Shown here piece by piece: positions 19,330 to 29,904 of a stretch of 64,000 bases of DNA; position 1 is the stretch's first letter, and every line of letters begins with the position of its first letter. Source of the stretch: Guillardia theta CCMP2712 (Eukaryota > Cryptophyceae > Pyrenomonadales > Geminigeraceae). The translations under genes were made by a program, and so were the position numbers. The DNA lies in contig NW_005434639.1 of NCBI RefSeq assembly GCF_000315625.1, positions 532,134-596,133 of the forward strand, in the 5' to 3' direction. The notes below the pieces were generated by a model. It saw only the letters and a program-made list of their open reading frames with translations. It made no database searches and was not told the origin of the DNA.

Positions 19330-21936
19330 CTAGTCGACGAGCATGTGGAGAGACTTCCTGTCCGCCAGCTGGCAAGAAGCTGGTCACCTTCTGCTCCCAC
19401 GCCTCCCCTCCTCAATCTCCCTCCTCACCTTGGGGATGGTGTCGTCCCACTTGAAGGGCTCCATCTGCTCCATTCTTGTCAGCCGCTCCCATTCCTCCTC
19501 TCCCCTCCCATCAACTTGCCCCCCTGCCCCCCCCCCCTTGCCCTCCTCCCTCTCCCCTCCCAGTTTCGTCACCTTTTCCCTCGGCTTTCCCGATAGCCCG
19601 ACCCCACCAGCCTTGCCCCACTCTCCCAGCTCACTGGATTGTGCTCCATCGCCCTTCTTCATTTCCCCTCCTACCCAAGCACATCACTCTCTCCTCAGCT
19701 CCCTTGTGCCTCTTACCTGCATGCTCCGAGGCTGCTGCCTCCTCCTCCTCCTCCTTGGGCTTCTCGACATCCGCTGGGGCTTCTGGAGCACTTGTCAACA
19801 TCCATGCGCCAGCTTCTCTGCTTCTCAGCTCGCAGACCTGCGGGAGCTGCTGGGCGAGTTTGCCACCTCTCGTAGCCGAAGGATCCCTCGGCAGAGACGG
19901 TGGACTTGGCCCTGCCGGCATGGCGGGACAGAATATCGATGATCTGCTCGGCCGCGTCAACGGCTCCCGCAAGCGCCTCGCGGCGAGCTGGGCTGTCACC
20001 TGTGTGTCTCCCTTCTCATCGGCGAGCTGGACTGGCGTCAGCCCGTCCCTGTTCTTGACCGCCAGGCTTGCTCCCGCTGCGCACAGGACCCGGACGATGT
20101 TCTGCGTGCTCTCCGACACGGCCTTGTGCAGAGCCGACTCCTTGTCGCCGTTGAGCCTGCCACTTGTCAGGCCTCAAGAGTGAAGAAAGAGGTCATAGTT
20201 ACATGTTCACATCAGCTGCATTCTCGATGAGATGCTCTACTGTCTCACGGTGGCCTGCCTCCCAAGTTACAACCTTCTCCTCCCCTCCCCTCCGACTCTC
20301 GCCCCCTTCCCGTTTCCAATGCCACCGCCACTTACCTCCCATCACAGCCATCATCAGTGGCGTGTCTCCGACCATTGTCTGCGCGTTCACTGAGAGACCA
20401 TGCTGGAGCAGCCATTGCACGGCCTTGGACTGCAGGACAGTGTCAAAAGCTGGCGAAGGAGTAGGAGGAGAGAAGATAGAGTGACGGGGATAGACGCAAG
20501 GGGGAGTGAGATGGCCGGCAGGAGACGACTCTTCACCTGCCCCTTCGCTGCAGCTGCGTGAATCGCACTCATGCCTACACAAGCGTGCGCTTCGCTGAAT
20601 TCGAAGATGCTGGCAAAACAAAACTCAGATTGCAGGGGAGGAGTGGCGAGAGAGGACAAAAGACGAAAAGGAAGGGAAGGGAGGAGAGGGGAAGAAATTT
20701 CCAAGGTTGGAGGAGACTGGAAGGAAGAAGGGGAGGGGAATGGGTGGAGGGGAGGGAAGAAGGGGAAGGGGAAGGGGAAGGGGAAGGGGAAGGGGAAGAA
20801 GGGGTGGGGGGGAAAGGAGGAGGGGGGATCACCGGTGATTGCAGAAAGGACAGCTATAAGTGTGTGAAGTGTTGAAGTCATGGGAGGAGGACTTGTCGCA
20901 TGATTCACACTGAACGACAATCTTGGACTCGAGCTTCGGCACCTTCACCGGCGTGTCAACATGGCATGCTTGCACATCACCTCCACAGACATGCTGACAT
21001 CTAATCTATATCGAAACACGTTCTATGGTCATCCGAGCACTAGGCTGTGCCTGTTTGTTTGTGATTGACAACATCGACATCGACATCAACCGTGACAACA
21101 TCAATCTTGTAGAAACTTAACCCCTGTCCTCGTAACAATCGGTCAAACTCACTGTGTACTTGATGTCCGCCCCTCGTTCTCGCAGCAGCTGCATCAGCTT
21201 GGTGTGTCCCTTGGACGCCTGAAGAACGATCATTCAGCGCAGCCTTCGCCCCCAGCAGACGCCTGCTGACCGCATGCATGAAGGGCGTGAAGACGAGCGT
21301 AGAGAAGTTTGGGTCAGCTCCGGCATCCAGCAAGCTCTGCTGGACGTCAACTGGTAGCTGAGGGAGCCACCACGTCCCTTCTCACCTCGACGGCCACGTA
21401 GCCATTGGCGGATATCGCTGTCATCAGCTCCTCCGCTTGCGTGCAGATCTCATGGCAGGACACGCAGACTCGGACGGGCTCTTGGTATCCATACTTGAGG
21501 AGAGGCACGCGGTACTTCTTCTTCCCACAGGAGCCGCAGATCACGCGTCCGCAATGCCGACTGGAAAGAAAATACGTGAGGAGGCGGAGAAGGTCAAGGG
21601 CTCAGAGAAGGACCAGTGGTGTCGCCTCTGCAGCATGTTGAAGCTCTTGCTGCATGTCGAGCAAACCTGCATGGGAAGGTGCTATAAGCACTATGCGCAT
21701 AGCGTGGGGTTTATGCTCCATCCTCCTACCTTGGTACTCTTATCAGGCTGCCACTCGGGCCTCCAGTTCACGTTTGCTGTCGTGCCATTTGGGCCCCTGC
21801 ATATGGCAGCCGGCTTACATGCGAACATGCTGATACGAGAGCAGGAAGTCAGAGTCTCGTCATACACAACACTATAACTTCTCGATATTTCCTCCTTCGT
21901 AATATTGAAACGCCTCATCAGGCGTTCATGGCTCAT
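19330..21936 (-). CDS. FYVE zinc-finger protein with C-terminal ankyrin repeats
   Basis: Starts at the ATG at 21936. The first exons assemble a textbook FYVE domain: WQPDKSTKVCSTC (WxxD-like box), LQRRHHCRHCGRVICGSC (R+HHCR core) and EPVRVCVSC. FYVE fingers bind PtdIns(3)P on endosomes. The core is split by introns (for example CACCACTG|GT near 21620). Ankyrin repeats follow: LLDAGADPNFSTLVFTPFMH near 21300, HTKLMQLLRERGADI near 21180, MSAIHAAAAKGQ near 20560, VQWLLQHGLSVNAQ near 20420, TVEHLIENAADVN near 20210, and ESALHKAVSESTQNIVRVL near 20110. An acidic linker (KEEEEEAAAS) and short 3' exons end at TAG 19330. Introns carry purine repeats, including (GGGGAA)n. An endosomal scaffold role is inferred from FYVE plus ankyrin. 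Confidence 0.85.
20755..20803. repeat. (GGGGAA)n hexanucleotide tract in an intron
   Basis: About 7-8 GGGGAA copies lie within a large purine-rich intron (20600-20870) of the FYVE-ankyrin gene. Confidence 0.85.
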
Positions 21937-22589
21937 TTTGTTCGATGCCGCCCGTCCTCGTTATTTCCTTGCACCCTTTTCTTCCCCCCCTCCTTCCTCT
22001 CTCCTCCATCATCATCATCGTCTCTTCTCCTCTTCTTCTCTCCTCCTTCACTCCTCCCTTGCTTTCCTCCTTTCCCTCCATTCTTGAACAGCATAACGCC
22101 AGCGCAGCCGGGCCCCTTCTACCACCGGTGTCGTTCCTACGATATCACAAGGGGTGGGGTATCAAACCACCCCTTGTCGATGTGGGGGTGGAAATAATCT
22201 ATTCAGAGGGGGTGGAGTCAACCACTGCCTTTTCTGCTCCATCGCATATTTTCCTATTACATCATTTCTGCCCCCGGAATGATAAGGAGAGATTGGGCGC
22301 GATGGCGTGAAGGTGAAGAAGAGCTTGGAAGGAGGCGAGGAGACGAAGGAGAAGAAGACCGGGAAGAGAGCGGGAGATGGCGAAAACACCGAGATGCATG
22401 GCGTGAGAAGCAGTGCCATGAGATGAGAGGAGGAGGAGGAGAGGGGGGACATACTGTCTGGAAGCTAGCAAGACTTCGAAGCTATGTCGTGCAAGGTGGG
22501 CTGAGGCAGAGTTGAGTTGGATGCTCCTGCTCCTCCTGGGATTCGGATCGCAGTAGCCCATCTTTGAGCAAGGAGACATCTTGGCTACC
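21937..22589. other. Intergenic region between divergent genes; short G-run tract
   Basis: It separates the FYVE-ankyrin gene (minus) from the helicase gene (plus), so both promoters are expected here. It is pyrimidine-rich from 21960 to 22085. Clustered GGGGT runs at 22146-22220 resemble those at 16 kb and 32 kb. No gene seen. Confidence 0.5.
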
Positions 22590-25371
22590 ATGTACGAGAC
22601 TACGTGCTTCCTGCTTCTCTTGTTCCTCTCCTCTTTCAGGAGGGCGCTCAGCACCAGCGCAGCGGACTTTGTCCTAAACTTCGGGAAGTACAGCGGGAAG
22701 AGCTTGAAGGAAGTCCCTCAAAACTACATCCAGTGGATGATCAAAGAGAAGGTCTACCTTGGCAAGCCTGAGCTCATGAAGGCTCTGACCGACATGAAAC
22801 GATTGGACCCCGCCCCGTCCCAGGTGCCTGCCATGGCTCGCAACGAAGGGAATTACAAATTCCCTTCCTCCCAGCAGCCCCGGCACCCCACTGCAGACAG
22901 GCGGGACCAGCAGGAGAGGCCATCGTCTGTGAGGCTGGCACCTGGGACGATAGATTTCTACATGCAGAAAAACAACACGAACGTAGAAGGGATATACCAG
23001 AGAAACGGGACTGAATCGCCTCCTCCCTCCTTGACGAGTACGAGGCTCTACTTCTCCCTCGAGCTCGTCAGCCCCCATCAGTTCTCCCTCCGCTGCAGCG
23101 GGGTAGGGGCAGAAGGGCTGAGGATAGCTCTCCCGAAGCTCGCCACCCTCCTTCGGTCCTTCCCCCGCGCCTTCTTCAACATGACTTCGAGGAGCTGGTA
23201 CGTGCATGTTGAGGACTACGATGCTGTCGTGAAGTTCCTGTGTGAGCTGGGATACAAACCCGGCAAGGAGCATGACGTGGACACGCTTCCTCGCTTCCTC
23301 CTATCGTACCTCCGCTCCAGGCCCCAGCTGCTCGCCGACGCTGACGTGGAGGAGGCATACTCCGCCCTTCCGAGCTTGCTCAAGTCCTCTCTGCTCCCCT
23401 TCCAGCGCGACGGAGTGAGGTTCGCTCTCAAGAGGAAGGGAAGAGTGCTGATCGGAGACGAGATGGGTCTGGGGAAGACCCTCCAGGCTCTCGCGGTAGC
23501 AGCAGCATACAAGAGGGAGTGGCCCTTGCTGATTATTTGCCCGTCCTCTCTCCGCCTCAATTGGGCGCAGGAGTGCAGCAGGTGGCTGGAGGGGATGAAG
23601 GAAGAGCCGCTGGAGGTGCAGGTGGTGATGAAAGGATCGGATGCGATCAAGGGAGTCGACGTGACCATCGTGTCCTACGACCTTGCCACCAGGATGTCAG
23701 ACGCCATCAAGGCGTCGTCGTTCAAAGTCGTGATAGCCGACGAATCGCACTACATCAAGACGGACAAGGCGCTTCGCACTAGAGCATGCATGCCCCTCCT
23801 TCGCCAGGCCAGCCGAGCCATCCTCCTCAGCGGAACCCCAGCTCTCTCTCGCCCTGTCGAGCTGCTCAGCCAACTGCAGTGCCTCCAGCCGAAGATTTTC
23901 TCCTCCAAGAGAGAGTTTCAGCGGCGCTACTGCAACGCGAAGCAGGGGCGGTGGGGGCTCGACACGTCTGGCGCCAGCTGCCTGCAGGAGCTGAGCATCC
24001 TCCTGTCCAGCTCGGTGATGATCCGAAGGCTGAAGCGAGAGGTGCTGGTGGAGCTGCCAGCGAAGAGAAGGCAAAAGGTGTTCATCAACGTTGCCAACAA
24101 GGACTTGAAGAAGATTCAATCCATCATGAACAGAATTGACTCCGTCGACATGCGCCCTTCCTCTTCTCCTCCAGCTGGCCATGCTGGGGACGAGAAGGAG
24201 CAGGTTGGTGAAAACGGAGGGGAGAGGAAGCGTCGGCGAGGGTCCATGCTGGACTCGCTGATCACAGAAGCCTACCTTGAGACTGGCCTTGCGAAGTTAC
24301 CGGAAGTTTGCTCTTACCTCGCCGACCTCATAGAGGGTGGCTGTAAGTTCCTGGTGTTCGCCCACCACCTCCAGGTGCTGGACGGCATCGAGCGCTTCCT
24401 CCTGCGCTCCTCCGTCAAGTACATCCGCATCGACGGGTCGGTGCCTCCAGCAGCGCGAGCTGAGCGCGTCAAGATGTTCCAGGAGGAGGAGGAAGTGCGA
24501 GTCGGCGTGCTGGGCATGACGGCAGCTGGGACTGGCCTGACCCTGACGTCGGCTGCTACCGTTGTCTTCGCGGAGCTCTACTGGACACCAGGGGTGATGA
24601 TGCAGGCGGAGGACCGGGTCCACCGCATCAGCCAGCAGCTGCCTGTCAACATCCACTACCTGCTGGCGCGGGGAACAGCCGACGAGCTGGTCTGGTCATC
24701 CATCGTCAGCAAGGTGAAAATCGTCAGTTGGGCTCTAGACGGGAGCCAGCAGGCGGTCGGCGGGTGGTTGCCCGAGAGGGGGACGCCTGGGGGGTCAGAG
24801 AGGGTCAAGTTGGGGGAGAGTGGGGGCAAAGGCGATCAGTTGGATCTCGTCTCGTTCTTCTCGCAGCAGGTTTGCGGCATCTCTCTGCTCTGCTCGTTGC
24901 TGACTCTGAGCTGGGGTCGCAGTCGTCGCAGGTTGAGAGGGCGTGGACTGCAACTTACAACCCATCTAGGATGCGGCAGGGGAGCTCGAGCCCGGGGGGC
25001 TCGGGGCAGGGAGGGGGGGTGGATGGAGGTGGAGCAGCAGCTGGAGGACAAGCACGATCGGCGGGGGAGAGTGGGGAGGAGGGAGAAGTGGGGGAAAGTC
25101 AAGCAGTGGGAGGAGAAGGAGGAGGAGGGAACGGGGGCTCGATGAGCGCAAAGGAGGCTCTGGAGAACTTCTATGGAGATCAAGAAGTCGAACACCCGGC
25201 AGACTTCCTCTGTCCCATCTCTATGGAGGTGAAAGAGCAGACAGTGAGAGGAGGGGGGGGGAGAGATGGAAGAGCAGGAGAGCAGTGAGTGAGTGGTGGA
25301 GGAGGCGATGAAATCGTGGAGGTGGGAAAGGGAGGAAGGAGGACGGGAAGGGATGGAAGGGGGAGGACGGG

Positions 25372-25407
<36 letters not shown>

Positions 25408-25838
25408 ACGAGGATGTGTGAGGAGAGCTTGACGAGGGATGGAGCAGGTGATGAAGGACCCAGTGATCGCGATGGACGGGCACTCCTACGAGCGACAGAA
25501 CATCGAGCGATGGCTAGAGGACCATAACACGTCCCCTCTGACCAACCAGGTCTGACAGTTTGAGGAGGAGGACGTGGAGAAGTTGAGGGCAACAGCAAGA
25601 GAGGGAGGTGGGGAGTGGGGAGGAGGAGGAAGAGGAGCAGGAGGGGGGAGGAGGAGGAAGAGAAGCAGGAGGGGGGAGGGAGGGGGAGGAACTGACTTGA
25701 CACAGAAATTGTCGAACAAGATGGTTGTGCCCAACCACAGGCTCAAGGTGTTTGTTGTTGATGTTTCGAGACTTTGGTGAGAGGTGACTGCAGGCAATCA
25801 TCTCAAACTATCTCGAGAAGGCCAGGCAGCCGGTGTAG
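22590..25838 (+). CDS. SNF2-family annealing helicase (SMARCAL1/ZRANB3-like) fused to a C-terminal U-box (about 882 aa)
   Basis: Exons: 22590-22603, 22640-24726, 24870-25228, 25448-25549, 25706-25747, 25794-25838. Near the N-terminus is a small FGKYSGKSLKEVP...YIQWM domain seen in nuclease-associated proteins. A HARP-like region follows (FFNMTSRSWYV, 23180-23240), then a full SNF2 motor: GDEMGLGKT (motif I, about residue 277), IADESHYIKT (II), ILLSGTP (III) and QAEDRVHRISQ (VI, about residue 660). SMARCAL1/ZRANB3 proteins rewind RPA-coated DNA and reverse stalled forks. After a Gly-rich linker the last exons spell a U-box, the E2-binding fold of ubiquitin ligases: HPADFLCPISME / VMKDPVIAMDGHSYERQNIE / KLSNKMVVPNHRLK. 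The exon 2-3 junction (donor GTTGGG at 24727) is the weakest splice; a different donor would change the linker, not the domains. The hydrophobic run after the first codons is probably intron 22604-22639, not a signal peptide. Confidence 0.85.
25371..25407. repeat. (AGGAGC)n tract in an intron
   Basis: About six AGGAGC copies in the intron between the two U-box exons of the helicase gene. Confidence 0.8.
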
Positions 25839-25939
25839 ATTAGTCGCAGTGATTAGAATAACTTGTTATGACCAAGTCAAACGGGCCAGGTGTGAGAAGA
25901 TGTGTAATGTGTCAACGAAAAGGTTGAGATAAGAAACAA

Positions 25940-26028
25940 TCTCCTCCTCCTCCTCCTCCTCCTCCTCCTCCTCCTCCTCCTCCTCCTCCTCCTCCTCCTC
26001 CTCCTCCTCCTCCTCCTCCTCCTCCTCA
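25940..26028. repeat. (CTC)n microsatellite between convergent genes
   Basis: About 29 CTC copies in the 240-bp gap between the 3' ends of the helicase-U-box gene and the ankyrin gene. A reading frame of poly-Glu across it is not a gene. Confidence 0.95.
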
Positions 26029-26079
26029 ATTTGGTTCGCTCCAGATGTCTTCATGACCATTCTCCTCCATCTCCCTCTC

Positions 26080-28312
26080 TCAATCACTTGACCATCCTTT
26101 GCTGAGCTCGTCCTTTCTGTCTTGTTTGTCTTCATGCTCGATCTTCTCATCGCTCTGCAAGCTGTAATGACGAAAACTGTCAGATGCAAACCTTGCTGAG
26201 AGGCAGGGCAGAAGAAGGGGAGAGGAAGGGAGCGAGGGAAGCGGGGAAGAGGGATAGGACGGGACGGGAGGAGAGGGAGGAGTAGAGCAACCTCTTGTTT
26301 TTCCTCATCTCTTCCTCGAACGACTCCCAAGAGTCAGTCTCCACATCTGACGAGATGTCTGCGTGCGTGAAGTGACTCAGTCAGTCAAGCATTCACTTCT
26401 CCTCACCTGCTTGTTGGACTTTCTTGGCCTTCTTCTTCATGAATGGCCTTGAGGTTCAAAGTCAGCTGTTACCCCCGTAACGAACAAGTCTACTCTTCGA
26501 CGTCGTTGTCTTCCATGATCTCTGCTCCCGCTGTGCTCGAACGATCAGACGCAGTCGGGGGGTGGGAGGAGAATGAGGAGGAGGAGGAGGAGGAGGAGGA
26601 GGAGGAGGAGGAGGAGATGCAGAAGGAGGACGAGAAGAAAGAGGCATAGAAAACATACCGAACATGGGATGTTCGTATCGAATGGCGTAGATCTGTTTGA
26701 TGAGCTCATCCGTGTCTACCACAGCACAGGTCAACTTCAACTCGCTACCTCCTCCTTGTCATCGTCTTACCCGTCTCGTTCGAGTTTCTGTCATCACTGT
26801 CTCTGCACGGGTCTCGCTTGTACCTGATGAGCAACTTTACCACGTCACGGTGGACTCGCATGCTTCTCTTGCCCGTCAGGCCATAGCGGGTCGGGGATCC
26901 ATTCTGAGTTCTTGATCGCCTACATTCATCCATCAACTCGCAAGCGCCGACGGCTCGCGACAGACATTCTCCCTGTCATGTTTGGGACATTCACACCCGA
27001 ACTCTGCAAGAGTAACGAGTCAGCTGGTCGACTTTGATCTGGATCAACCACCTAGGAGCAGCTTCGTTGTGTTCTCTCGTTTGAGGTCGATGGAATGGTC
27101 AAGGGCCGTGTAACCCTCGACGTCCAACGCGTTCCTGTCTGCTCCAGCCTTGCGTACCGTTAGCATCTGTACATGAGAACAACTCCCCCTACCTCGATCA
27201 AGAACTTGCATGTCTCCGTTCTCCCGTAGATCGCAGCAGAATGGAGCGGGGTCATTCTATTTCCATCCTGACGGTGCCGCTGCGTCAGCATCATCAGCTT
27301 CAACGCCTGCACTTCACCTTAGCCTGGATGTCTCCCCCGTGATCGAGCAGGACTTGGAGGGTCTTGACGTTCCCCTGTGCGATTAAAATGAGCAGAAAAC
27401 CTCTCTCCTCCTCGACCCGTTCTCACTCTCTGCGCCGCAAGATGCATGGCCGTCTGATTCCACCTGATCATCCTCTTGTTAGTCCCCAGACTCTACCACG
27501 TCACAGGTTCTACTGCTCTGGGTCCGGTGCGTTCACCGCGATGTTGGATTGGCTCAAGACCTCCAAGAGCCAAGGGACAGCTCCTGCGCGCTAGTCAGCT
27601 GCTGCCTTCCTCCTTCCTGATCGTTGCACCACCCACCTATCCTGATCGCGTGCTGGTATTTGCTCCACGCATCCGGCAGGCTGAGGGAGGCAGGGATCAA
27701 GGGCGAGCGAGGAGCAGGATTTCTTCTCTCACCTGTCAAAGGTTGATCTCTCTCTCATCTCCTTCCACCACGTCTTGCTCCTGCCAGCAAATCAGATCAT
27801 CGGGCTGCCGGGAGCAAGCGACTGGCTCACGAGATTCGAAGGTTCCAATCCTGGTCTGGATCCCACCCGCTTGGGACCTCTTCTGGCAAGTGGAGGAGGA
27901 AGAGGAAGTCAGACTGATCGGGAGGAGCAACGTTGAGCTGATCTATCTCCTCTGAGTCTGATAGTCCACCAGCAGGAGGCGGCCCCGCAAGTTCAACAGG
28001 CTCCAACCCCTCCTCCCCCTCATCATCATCATCCGCAAGCAAATGCTTCGTCTTCGAGTTGCGCCCAGAGGCATCCTTTCCTCTCCTCCCTCCTCGCAGC
28101 TGCATGACGTGTGAAAGCCTAGGAGGGACCCCAGGCTCCGAGGAGCTCCTGAACCGCATCTCGCAGCTCGTTGCTGTTGACAGAGCATGGCGGTTGGAGC
28201 GCCATGGCATGGACTGTGGGTGTTCGTTTGCATCCGTTTGCAGGCACAGCGCGACGACGAGGAAAAGAGAGAATTTCATGAAGGAGCTCTGCATTTCTGT
28301 CCTTCTTTTCAT
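26080..28312 (-). CDS. Ankyrin-repeat protein with N-terminal signal peptide and LRGG motif
   Basis: The ATG at 28312 opens a polar start and a hydrophobic stretch (KFSLFLVVALCLQTDA), a likely signal peptide, then HVMQLRGGRRGK and an acidic linker (ADDDDEGEEGLEPVE). Exon 1 ends near 27833. Splicing continues in phase through SKTWWKEMRERSTFD and LPDAWSKYQHAIRI. Ankyrin repeats follow: VPWLLEVLSQSNIAVN near 27570, QTAMHLAAQR + GNVKTLQVLLDHGGDIQAK near 27400-27340, MTPLHSAAIYGRTETCKFLI near 27230, AGADRNALDVEGYTALDHSI near 27110, and HRDVVKLLI near 26850. The tail is basic/acidic (RPFMKKKAKK; DEKIEHEDKQDRKDELS), with stop TGA at 26080. Introns are about 50 nt, apart from one holding (GAG)n. Ankyrin repeats bind proteins. 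The signal peptide suggests secretion or plastid/ER routing, which is inference. Confidence 0.75.
26574..26616. repeat. (GAG)n microsatellite in an intron
   Basis: About 14 GAG copies in an intron of the LRGG ankyrin gene. Confidence 0.85.
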
Positions 28313-28737
28313 GGTGGAAGGCTTGAAGCCATCGCGGGAGCGGAAACGGTTCTGCCAACAAGTTGTCAGGACGACAAGACTGAAAATCTTGCTCCCATCG
28401 CAAGAGCACGAGGGCTGACATGAGGGCGATGTTTGTCTTTCGTTTTCATTTTGTTGAGGTGTTCATCACAACATGATGGATACAAAGTCTCTCCCTGAAC
28501 TCTCGCTTCCGATCGTTGGAAACCAGCCGCTGTCCTGATGCGGCGTCCCCTCCCCCGTCTAGTCGCTCTCGGCCCCGTCGAGCCATCCTTACCCTCCGTC
28601 CCGCCCCCTCTATCCTTTCCCTCTCCTGAACTTCTCCACCATCAAGGCTATGGCGCTGCTTTCACTGCCCTCCTACCTTGCTTCCCTCCTCTTCCCCTCC
28701 CCTCCCAGCACCATGCTCCTTTTCATGCTCCTCCCAT

Positions 28738-29300
28738 CAGGCTCCGGCGACCCGGTGGAGCCCGATCCCGGCCCCGGCCGGGCCGCGATCGGAGCCTGGA
28801 GAACCCGGCCGGGCCGGGCCGAGTTTCAGACGGTCAGCGGCCGGTCCATGATGATTCTGACACGGCAACTGATGTCAGACTCGGTGGTGAGGCGTTGAGG
28901 AACTCGGGGCCCGGCCCGGCGAACCGGGCCGCCCGGCGCCGGTCACCGGGTCACCGCGCGGCACCGTGGGGTCACACGGTTGGCACAGGCTCCCAGGCTC
29001 CGAGTGGTCCGGTGACCGGGTCACGGGTGGCTCAGCGGCAGTCTGAGTGAGTGCGGAGTCCCGGATCCGAGGGGGGTGACCGTACCACCCGGCCGTGGCA
29101 CGGCCCTCCAGTCCCACCGGGATCCGACTTAATTGCCGTCCGAGTCGGGAGTTGAAATCAGTGATCGCGACAGTTCAATGATACCGGGTCCGAGTCACTG
29201 AATAACGTTTACTATCTGATCGGGAACAAGCCGGCTTGAAGGCTGTGACTCGCCCTCGGAAATTATCTAGACCTGGGCCGACGGGGACTCGGAAGACTTT
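28738..29300. repeat. GC-rich palindromic island, copy B
   Basis: A sharp GC rise with self-complementary words such as GTGACC-GGGTCAC near 29010-29025, in the same style as island A. Immediately followed by the exact 29-bp motif. Confidence 0.55.
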
Positions 29301-29309
29301 CAGCCTCTC

Positions 29310-29338
29310 TTTACTCAAAGTTAAGTTAAAAATCAGTA
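29310..29338 (+). repeat. 29-bp AT-rich interspersed motif, copy 2
   Basis: Identical over 29 nt to copy 1 at 16461-16489, and also at an island border. Confidence 0.75.
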
Positions 29339-29904
29339 TCGGAGCTTTTAGAGCTTTTTTTTCGGAGCGGCTCGAGAGCTGCCGTCACCGCAAACTTGTT
29401 TATGTGAAGGAGTACCCCGGAAGCTGATGAGGGGTATTCCTGGGGGAAGAGGGGGGTGGGGGGTGGCTTCGGAGTATTTAATTTCTCGCTGCAAAAATAG
29501 AAGGGAGGGAGGGGAGGGAAAAATGAGGGGACGGGGAGGGGGAGGGGGAGGGAAAGATGGTTGTGATGATGTTTCGAGGGCAACAGGAGAGATCGATGTT
29601 CGAGAGATGAGAGGAGAAATCAGGAAGAAAGGGGAGGAACAATGGGTTTGACCTGGTCTGTCATTTCCTCCGCTTGCTTGTAAATGTCTGAATCATTCAG
29701 CGAGCGTGAGAGTGAGTGAGTTAGAGAGAAATGTGAATGACAAGGAAAAGATGGGAAGCAACGGCGTCACGTAGATTGTAGATGTTAGCTCCCGAAATCA
29801 GAAGGTCAGAGCGAAAGATTGAAATAAAAAGATACCAGTGGAACGAAACTGCAAAGTCCTAGCTGATCCATGATTTCTCAGTCAAGTTCAGCCCGAACTT
29901 CCTT

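Larger units (their letters stand above)
28313..29904. other. Intergenic region with a GC-rich island (copy B)
   Basis: Divergent spacer between the ankyrin gene (minus) and the Zn2Cys6 gene (plus). A pyrimidine-rich stretch (28530-28735) abuts a GC-rich island at 28738-29300 full of CCGGGCC, GGTCACCGGGTCACCG and CCGAGTCACTGAAT words. The island ends at the second 29-bp motif (29310-29338). Purine repeats follow at 29430-29560. No gene seen. Confidence 0.6.

Noticed and set aside
22590..22640. Signal peptide (CFLLLLFLSSF) on the helicase
   Set aside because: The hydrophobic run coincides with a GT...CTTTCAG segment with a pyrimidine tract, and removing it keeps the frame. A nuclear helicase would not be secreted.
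25866..26330. Minus frame with poly-Glu
   Set aside because: Glu run is the (CTC)n microsatellite. The ankyrin gene's stop at 26080 and its upstream exons use other sequence.
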